The position numbers and the translations under genes were made by a program. A stretch of DNA of 64,000 nt from Cervus elaphus (taxonomy: Eukaryota; Chordata; Mammalia; Artiodactyla; Cervidae): positions 100,079,152 to 100,143,151 of the forward strand of contig NC_057832.1 in assembly GCF_910594005.1 (NCBI RefSeq). Reading direction: 5' to 3'. Positions 56,841 through 64,000 of this stretch are shown one piece after another (the first letter of the stretch is position 1; each line of letters begins with the position of its first letter). The notes under the pieces were generated by a model. That model was not told the origin of the DNA. It saw nothing but the letters and a program-made list of their open reading frames with translations, and ran no database searches.

Positions 56841-57016
56841 ATAGGAGTTCTGTCCAATCAAGAGACTTGCAGTTTTCCTTGGGTACTTGTTCTAGCATAG
56901 CCCCACTATTACAGGTGCCAGGTCAGGGTCAAGAGGGCAAGTCAGCCTGGGGTTGGTTGAGTGGAGAGGTAGGATGTGTGGGAAAATAAGAGTTGTGAGG
57001 TGGGAAATAGAGGAGA

Positions 57017-57698
57017 GTGAAAAAAACTGGATTAAAACTCAACATTCAAAAAACTAAGATCATGTCATCCGGTCCCATCACTTCATGGCAAATAGATGGG
57101 GAAACAATGGAAACTGACAGACTATTTTCTTGGGCTCCAAAATCACTGTGGACGGTGATTGCAGTCATGAAATTAAAAGATGTTTGCTCCTTGGAAGAAA
57201 AGCAGTGACAGACCTAGACAGTGTATGAAAAAGCAGAGACATTACTTTGCCTACAAATGTCTGTATAGTCAAAGTTATGATTTTTCCAGTAGTCATGTAT
57301 GGATATGAGAGCTGGAAATGAGCTCTTTGGCGGATATAAGCACCAAAGAATTGATGCTTTTGAACTGTGGTGCTGGAGAAAACTCTTGAGAGTCCCTTGG
57401 ACAGCACAGAGATCAAACCAATCAATCCTAAAGGAAATCAACCCTGAATATTCACTGGAAGGACTGATGATGAAGCCAAAGCTCCAGTACTTTGGCCACC
57501 TGATGCTCATTAGAAAAGACCCTGATGCTGGGAAAGATTGAAGGCAGGAGAAGGGAATGAGATGGTTGGATGGCATCACTGACTCAGTGGACGTGAGTTT
57601 GAGCGAACTCCGGGAGATGGTGATAGACTGGGAAGCCAGGTGTGCTGGAGTCCCTGGGGTCGCAGAGAGTCAGACACGACTGAGTGACTGAACAACAA
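57017..57698 (+). mobile_element. BovB (RTE) LINE 3' end with decayed RT C-terminus
   Basis: A broken reading of the BovB polymerase end: GLKLNIQKTKI near 57026, the block RIDAFELWCWRKLLRVPW at about 57345, then QYFGHLM near 57490, with frame changes and small deletions between them. It ends in the Bov-A-like tail to GAGTGACTGAACAACAATGA. 5'-truncated and not functional. BovB is the retrotransposon known for horizontal transfer between reptiles and ruminants. Confidence 0.9.
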
Positions 57699-57699
57699 T

Positions 57700-58695
57700 G
57701 AGTTAGGAAAAAGTAGCAACTTAGATACAGTAGTTTAAATGAAAAATCATTTCTCTGGCTACACAGAAAAACACCTAGTGTTTTATTGAAGAGACACTGT
57801 ATGTTAGGATGTGGACTTTGCCTCCAGGTTCTAGCCAAGGCACTTGGTCTAAGTGGAGTCTAACCACCACTTTAAGGCAGTGAACTCCAGGAATTCTCAA
57901 GATGGCATAAAAAAACTTTAAAGAATTCATGCAGAGCACTTAACTGGAAGCAGAGCATTGTACTGAATTTATTTTTAATGTTGGTTAACTAACTTGAGAT
58001 GGAAGCTGTAAAACACCTTTTCAAACCACCAGGTTTGGGGACTGATGGCTTTAGTACAGACTCCCTTCTGCCAAGTCTCACTTTGACAAGTTAACGGGAC
58101 TACTCCTCTGCCCCTCAGGGTGTCCAGTGGATGATACCCTCCCCATTAGGAACAAAAGGGGTCTTTCTTTGGAGTTGCAGCTCAGCCAGTTAATGCCTGT
58201 ATTCCTGGCCAAAACTATCACAGAGCTCCTGGTTCCAGTCTACACACCATGTATTTGAGGAAGAATCATGCCTGGCTTTGGCTTCTGAAAAAACAAATTT
58301 TGCCCCCAACAGAGCAGATCACCACCTTCTGACTTTCTTCCTGTGGGATGCAGTTCATGAAAGCAGAGTCTGATTCAGGGTTGTTATTTTTTCCTTCTAG
58401 TTTAGAAATGGTAAAGGAGGGAGACAGTGTTTTTTCTTGGTAGACCAGAAAGCCCAGTCTTCAAGATACAAGGGCATTACTGTCTCTGATTGGGGAATGG
58501 CCAGGTCTGGGGTCGGGGAAGCAAATAGGGAGCAGGAGGCAGATACAGCTGGGGTAGGACAGTAGGGTTGGGTGTGAGTGTGTCAAGGTATGAAGATCTA
58601 TATACATCTCAGCACAGTCCAGGAATGATAGGGTTGCTTTACAATGCCAAAACAGCCATTTCCTAGTTTTATATTAATGTTATTCTGAAGACTTT
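57700..58695. other. Intergenic, unassigned
   Basis: No named repeat and no exon recognised between the BovB copy and the CHR SINE at 58.7 kb. Confidence 0.6.
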
Positions 58696-58699
58696 TTCA

Positions 58700-58867
58700 T
58701 TAAAAAAAAAAAGTACTTATTTGGCCATGTCAGGTCTTAGTTGAGGAATGCAGGATCTTCGATCTTCATTGCAGTATGTGGGATCTAGTGCCCTGACCAG
58801 GCATTGAACTCGGACTCCCTGCATTGGGAGCACAGAGTCTCAGCCACTGGACCACCAGGGAAATCCC
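58700..58867 (-). mobile_element. CHR-type tRNA SINE with internal duplication
   Basis: T/A-run, TTGGCCATGTCAGGTCTTAG, then a second partial copy of the GGATCTTCG/GGGATCTAGTG segment, ending CCACTGGACCACCAGGGAAA. Confidence 0.85.
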
Positions 58868-58869
58868 CT

Positions 58870-59880
58870 GAAAGACTTTTAAAGTCCGTTTTTTCCCTTA
58901 CCCTAAAGTACACTGATTATTTTCATTCAGCTTCTCAGTGATCACTCGGTATGAATATCTTTCTTATGCCCAGAAATCAGTGTAAAAGGTTAACTGCCCT
59001 GCCCCAACAGTGACAGAGTTCAGTCCTCCCCAAGTCTCAGCTGGTTCAAGCCAGTGGCTCTTCTAGCCAGATGGACTGTGGAATATTCAATTTGCTTTGG
59101 GGGCATGAAAGGATTTAGTTATAACTTTACCTTTCATCCTTAGCAGTGCCTGAGATTGTTTGCATGTTGACTTTGCTGTGGAATATCTCTGGGGTCACTG
59201 CTGTCCTGGGTAAACAGGATTCTGGGCACACATGAGGTTGTTCTCTATACCTATCCTGCCGTATTGGACTCTTCTTCCTAAGGCTGACTGAGGTGCCACC
59301 CTCCATAGAATCCATAACCTATTCCCCGGGCCAGTGCAGTTCATTCGGTGTGGAAATGGAATTACTGATGACCATTCAGGGATCAAATTAGAGACGTGGC
59401 TCAGAGCTAATGCCTAACAATCCTGCAGTCTCAGCAGAAAGCCACTGGCATACACAGTGAGACGCGGCAATGTCACTGGGGCCTAAGAAGCACAGGTGCT
59501 GATTGTGCAAACTGCGCTCACTCCAAGCGGCCAGACAACCACCTGTTCCCCCCGCCCCCTCCCAGATCCTTCCCAAAAGGCTTGTTGCTGGAGATCCCAG
59601 CCCTCTGCTGCTTGGCCCTATCTATAACCTGGGGAGTGCTGTGGCTGAAGACACCTGGGCAGATGGCTGGGCCGCTGACCTCTCCCAGCTCCTCACAGTG
59701 GACCCTGTAGCATCTGGGCCAGTGTGCTGCTGTTAAGTGCAACGGCCTCACACCAGATCATTAAGGAAGATTCCCCAAGAGTACACGGAATTGGCTGTGT
59801 GTTTTCCTAACGCCTACACTTTTTAGGCAGTGTCCCCTCTACAGCTCTTCAGGCCTGAGAAATGTTTCCTCCTTCTTAGT
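58870..59880. other. Intergenic, unassigned
   Basis: No repeat recognised. Modest overlapping frames on both strands (59127-59576 minus, 59503-59736 plus) without known family or splice support. Confidence 0.5.
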
Positions 59881-59883
59881 GTT

Positions 59884-60052
59884 ACAGGCTTCCTTGGTGG
59901 ATGAAATGGCAAGAGTCCACCTGTAATTCAGGAGACCCTGGGTTTGATCCAGGAAGATCCCTTGGAAAAGAAAATGACAACCCACTCCAGTATTCTTGCC
60001 TGGAGAATTCCATGGACAGTAGAGCCTAGCAGGCTACAGTCTGGCTGCAAAA
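59884..60052 (+). mobile_element. Bov-tA SINE, diverged
   Basis: GGCTTCCTTGGTGGATGAAA head, CAACCCACTCCAGTATTCTT body, truncated after GCAGGCTACAGTC. Confidence 0.88.
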
Positions 60053-60125
60053 GGAAAGCCAGTGCTCCTTGCTGCTCAAAAGATATCCTTTGAAAAGAAC
60101 TCAAGCCTTTCCCAAAAGGTAGCTT

Positions 60126-60365
60126 TCAGTTCAGTTCAGTCGCTCAGTTGTGTCCGACTCTTTGCGACCCCATGAATTGCAGCACGCCAGGCCTCCCTGT
60201 CCATCACCAACTCCCGGACTTTACTCGAACTCATTTCCATCGAGTCGGTGATGCCATCCAGCCATCTCATCCTCTGTCGTCCTTCTCCTCCTGCCCCCGT
60301 CCTTCCCAGCATCAGGGTCTTTTCCAGTGAGTCAACTCTTTGCATGAGGTGGCTGAAGTATTGCT
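60126..60365 (-). mobile_element. BovB/ART2A-related SINE
   Basis: TTCAGTTCAGTTCAGTCGCT, CCATGAATTGCAGCACGCCA, CATCAGGGTCTTTTCCAGTG and ATGAGGTGGCTGAAGTATTG. Confidence 0.9.
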
Positions 60366-60719
60366 TTAGCCATCGTCAAACTCGGCCTGAACAGCAGCAC
60401 GGCTCAGACCAGTGGAACACTGGATGAGACAAGCTACGAGAACCCACCAAGACTAAAAGTCACTTCTGGATTCACTCATATAGCTGCTGAGTGCCAAAAA
60501 AGGGGGAAAGACCTAATCACTTTGGAGGAGAAATTAATGCCAGCTGCAGCGGTCAGGATCAACTCCCCCAAAAAGTAGGTTTAATTAGAGCAAAGTCTCA
60601 AGGGAAGGGCAGAGGGGGAGGGGACATCCCCAGAGATCAGAAGAGCAGGAGGTACATGTGCAGAGAGCTCAGCAAGGAGCAGCCTACATTGGCTAAAGCC
60701 AAGGATCCAGGTGGATAAG

Positions 60720-61330
60720 GCTAGCCTGGGGCCACACTGTGGAGGGCTTTAAATGTCAGGCCAAGGAATTTACCAGAACAAAACTGATCAAACAGGTGTT
60801 TTAGGAAAATGAATTTGAGGAGGACATGCAGGATGAATTGGAAAATCTGGAAGCATGGCAACAATTAGGAAGCTGTGAGATTAATTAGGCTGTTGTAGTA
60901 GTCCTATGTGAGTTGATAAGGATATAAATGAGCATAGTGGCAGCAGAGATGGAAAGGGACAGCTGCAAGAGACATTGTTAAGAAAGAATGGGTGAGATTG
61001 CTGCCTGATTGGACTGGGGACCCAGGGAGCTCAAGGAATCAAGATGAAAGCAGAGTTTTTGAGTGTGGGCGACTAGTAGGACAATGAACAGAGAAAGGGA
61101 TATGAGAAGAGGGAGCTGTTTCAGTACATATGAATTCAGTGCCACACATGAAGAATGTGCAGGATATCCAAGTGGAAATGTCTGACAGGTCACAGGAAAT
61201 TTAACACTAGAGCTCAGGAGAGACAGTTATGGTTGGTGATGAACTTGGGAATCAAGTGCAGAGTAAGTCATAGAATGAATGAGACCTTTAAGGAAAAGCA
61301 TAAACAGTGAGACAGAGAACCAAAGCCTGA
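60720..61330. repeat. Ancient interspersed repeat, family not determined
   Basis: GGAGGGCTTTAAATGTCAGG, AGGAAGCTGTGAGATTAATT, GGCTGTTGTAGTAGTCCTAT have the look of an old mammalian repeat related to 11150-11790. Confidence 0.4.
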
Positions 61331-61339
61331 CCTTTAAGG

Positions 61340-64000
61340 AATGCCCTCATTCAAAGGATTTATATATATATTACAAAGCTGAGTTTAGAAGTGCCAACTA
61401 TATATATGCTGCTTGTCTTCACCATTGAAATATCAGCTTTAAGTGTGTATCTGTTTGAGAAAGCCAAGCAACACAGTATTATGTCACAGTAGGAACTAAA
61501 TTATAAACACCTAAACATGCTTCTAAAATCTGGCTGAAGAAAAGGCTGATATTCATAAAGAAGAAAGAATGATACAGTGAACATAATCTAGAAGATTAAG
61601 TGTATTTGACCCCATAAGGATGAGTCAAGTGAAGAAAAATTTGTGAGAAATATACTATAAATAACATTAGAGAAAATATTATTTACTCAGAAGTACCAAA
61701 AAAATTAACATTTGCAATGCAGTATCTTCTTGAAGTATGAATTCAAACTAATTCATTAAAGTATTTTTAATAAAAGCTATAATAAGTATATGTTGGCCGA
61801 GACATTTGTGAAGACAAATTAAAATATGAAAGCTACCCAGAGTATAGTAACCCATACCACCCTTAGTAGGCAAACAAAATCTTTCCTTTTTTAACGTGTA
61901 CCATTAGACTTTATGTGAAATACTTACTATATATTGCATTTTTGACACATAAACTTTAATATAAGAAATGACACATTATCTTTTATTTTTTATAATTGTG
62001 AAGTAGATACACAAACTTTTGAAATGGTAGGCTTAGACTGTAACATGTTCTTATATTTAACATGTTTAATTGGTATTTTATCCTAACAAACAAACTTAGC
62101 ACATATCAAAAGCAGTTATAAGACAGAAACCTCCTTTTTTTGGACTGACTTTTTTCCTTCTGACTTTTTAAAAGCAGGAAAAAGATTTACAAATTATACA
62201 AAAGCAGCAGCATATATAACACCGGCATGGGAGTTTTTGAGAAGATACTGGTTTTCCAGGTAAAGCAGTCTCTAATAATATGTCAACCCAGAAAACATAT
62301 ACAGATGCTAGCTAGCCTTAGATATACTACTTATACATTTAAAAAAATAGATGGAGAGTCAAGGAAAACTTACAAACTTGGTAATTTCCTACTCTCCAGA
62401 TATTTTGAACACATCTAAGAAATTTAAACAGATAAGATAGCATATGATCTTAAAGAACGGAACTCAATATTAGGGAACAGTGAAACTGAGTTATTAAAAC
62501 CAAGGCAATTGTTTTCTTGATGTCTTCAGCCTCTTGACTAAGACCTAAATAGTTTAATTCTATCAGCTAAATTTAACCCAAGTTGACTTTTTATTTTTCT
62601 ATTTAGTTTATGGTCTTTTATTCATATCAAGTCTTTGATGTAATTTTACACTCACAGCACATTACAATTCAGACAAGGTGTGTTTCAAGTGCTTAACAGC
62701 CTTATGTGGCTGCTGGAATTGAACAGCTCAGGTGTTCAAAGAGACATAAAGAGATGCACGTGCAAGTGTGATTTCAAACCACTTCTTGGTGATAAGAAGC
62801 TAAGTTGAAAGGTACCGGGAGAGAGAACAGAGGGCCTGGGGGACTTGGGTGGTGGTGGTGGTGGGAATGGAAAGGGGATGGGGAGGGATAATCCCTTGGG
62901 AAAGTAACATTTAGGCAGAACTTATAAGGGTACTGAGGAGGGTCAGAAAGACCAAGAGTGGGGCAGGAATGTCTCAAGCAGTGGGAGTGTGTGGGGGCCA
63001 CTGAGAGGGCCAGTCTGGCTGGAGCATGGAAGGAGAGAGGTAAGGCAAGACTGGAGTGGAAAGGGCGAGGGCATCACCGAGACCATGTGGCATTTTTCAA
63101 ACCATGTTCAAAAACTGTGAACTTCATAGACAGCTGACTTTTTAAACATTAATACCATCAAATCTCTTTCAGTAGTATTTTAAAAATATACATGAATTAA
63201 CATTATTTAGAAGTTTATCTCATTTCTTTAAATCTGGGCCTTGGGCTGATTTGCCAAACACTGGGGAAATACAGACATTTTTGAAAAATGAGCAATTTGC
63301 TTGTTTCTTTTTAATTATTTATACTAAATAACTCAACTGAAAAAACAATTTTGTGGGGAACAATCAGGTGAATGATTCTTATTTGATGGTTACAAGGAAG
63401 AAGGACTCGAATTAATTAAGGGGTAACTGCACTGTTTTTGCTCAACAAAAATCTGAAGGGTTGTGGTTTTTTCTGAAATGATAACAAATTGAAGGTAATT
63501 TTCTTGGTGTAGAATATGTTTCACACTAGCTATTTTTTGTGTACATCTAAAGAGTCTGTAACATGCACATAGTATCTTATATCAGAAGGAGCAGGGACTC
63601 AGATGCTTAGATTCAACTTCTGATTCAGTCAAATAAAAGTCCAAATATTTGGAATTAAATTATCCACTACTCTCCAAAAATCCACAAAATATTCACACCA
63701 GATAGGCCAAGATTAACTCTCCTAAAAAAAGAAGAAAAAAAAAATTAGTGAAATTGATTGCCAAGCATTTAAGGTCTTTTTTCCCCCCCAAATAACAGGA
63801 GTCTTTACAAGGAATACAAGTTTAATTGACATTCAGTGCTTTTCTGCAATCAGTTATGTTATACATGGTTTATCAGGTGAATTCTAGTAACAGTAATTAC
63901 TTTCTTACCTGTGCTTAAAACCCAAATTTAGAACAGTTTATGGAGTGTTGAAAATTAATTTTTCAGTGGAACTCAAGAACTATTACAACAGATGGAGTTA
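61340..64000. other. AT-rich intergenic end of window
   Basis: Contains the partial hAT-like copy near 62600-62740 and a (GGT)n run at 62848-62863. No ruminant SINE and no exon on either strand recognised. In human the convergent gene TMEM209 follows KLHDC10; nothing here could be tied to it. Confidence 0.55.
62600..62740. mobile_element. Partial hAT-like element
   Basis: ACTCACAGCACATTACAATT, GTTTCAAGTGCTTAACAGCC and TATGTGGCTGCTGG parallel the copy at 20659-20957. Confidence 0.4.

Noticed and set aside
58900..59580. Minus strand frames that might be decayed retroviral coding sequence
   Set aside because: No motif strong enough to name a retroviral protein; left as unassigned.
61340..64000. 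3' end of TMEM209 expected downstream on the minus strand
   Set aside because: No minus strand exon with splice sites and protein match was found. A CAG/GTAAGA-like donor near 63907 (minus) is preceded by stops in all frames.

Overview
This is mammalian nuclear DNA from a ruminant, almost certainly a bovid. Bov-tA, Bov-A2 and BovB/ART2A elements recur throughout, together with cetartiodactyl CHR-type tRNA SINEs. They lie on an older layer of MIR, L2, L1, MaLR LTR, hAT and Tigger (MER2) repeats. The exact species cannot be read from the sequence.

One protein-coding gene is recognisable: KLHDC10 (kelch domain containing 10), on the + strand. Exon 1 (start codon and Gly-rich N-terminus) lies upstream of the window. 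Nine exons, taken as exons 2-10, could be placed to the base: 8825-8911, 24048-24269, 25630-25784, 27128-27276, 29271-29355, 30220-30286, 30918-30965, 32760-32899 and 33515-33724 (stop TGA at 33722). All have AG/GT borders, compatible phases and no internal stop. They encode 387 residues: a basic leader, six kelch repeats and a C-terminal Elongin-BC/Cul2-binding tail. KLHDC10 is known as a substrate receptor of CUL2 ubiquitin ligases that reads C-terminal degrons. A long 3' UTR without recognised SINEs (about 4.9 kb) runs to a likely poly(A) signal at 38583. It contains a perfect 22-bp inverted repeat that includes another AATAAA.

Layout: 1-8824, intron 1 (MER2 DNA transposon, decayed L1, MIR/L2/hAT); 8912-24047, a 15-kb intron 2 packed with L1 fragments and ruminant SINEs; 24270-33514, compact introns 3-9; 33725-about 38615, 3' UTR; about 38620-64000, intergenic. 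Within the intergenic part, about 40.6-52.5 kb is much richer in G+C, with two CpG-bearing patches (near 42.1 and 50.1-50.6 kb), a CA-rich minisatellite ending in 22 C, and a U6 snRNA retropseudogene at 46.37 kb. From 52.3 to 60.4 kb there is a dense SINE/BovB/MaLR cluster. The last 3.5 kb is AT-rich and no gene was recognised. In human the next gene downstream is TMEM209 on the opposite strand; I see no exon of it here.

No CRISPR, operon or novel multi-gene system is present, as expected for vertebrate DNA. The most unusual signals are structural: the 3' UTR hairpin with an embedded poly(A) signal, a tandem 19-bp duplication just after the distal poly(A) signal, a tiny retroposed insertion with a 15-bp target duplication, the nested minisatellite, and a palindromic RFX-type X-box in an unassigned GC-rich patch.
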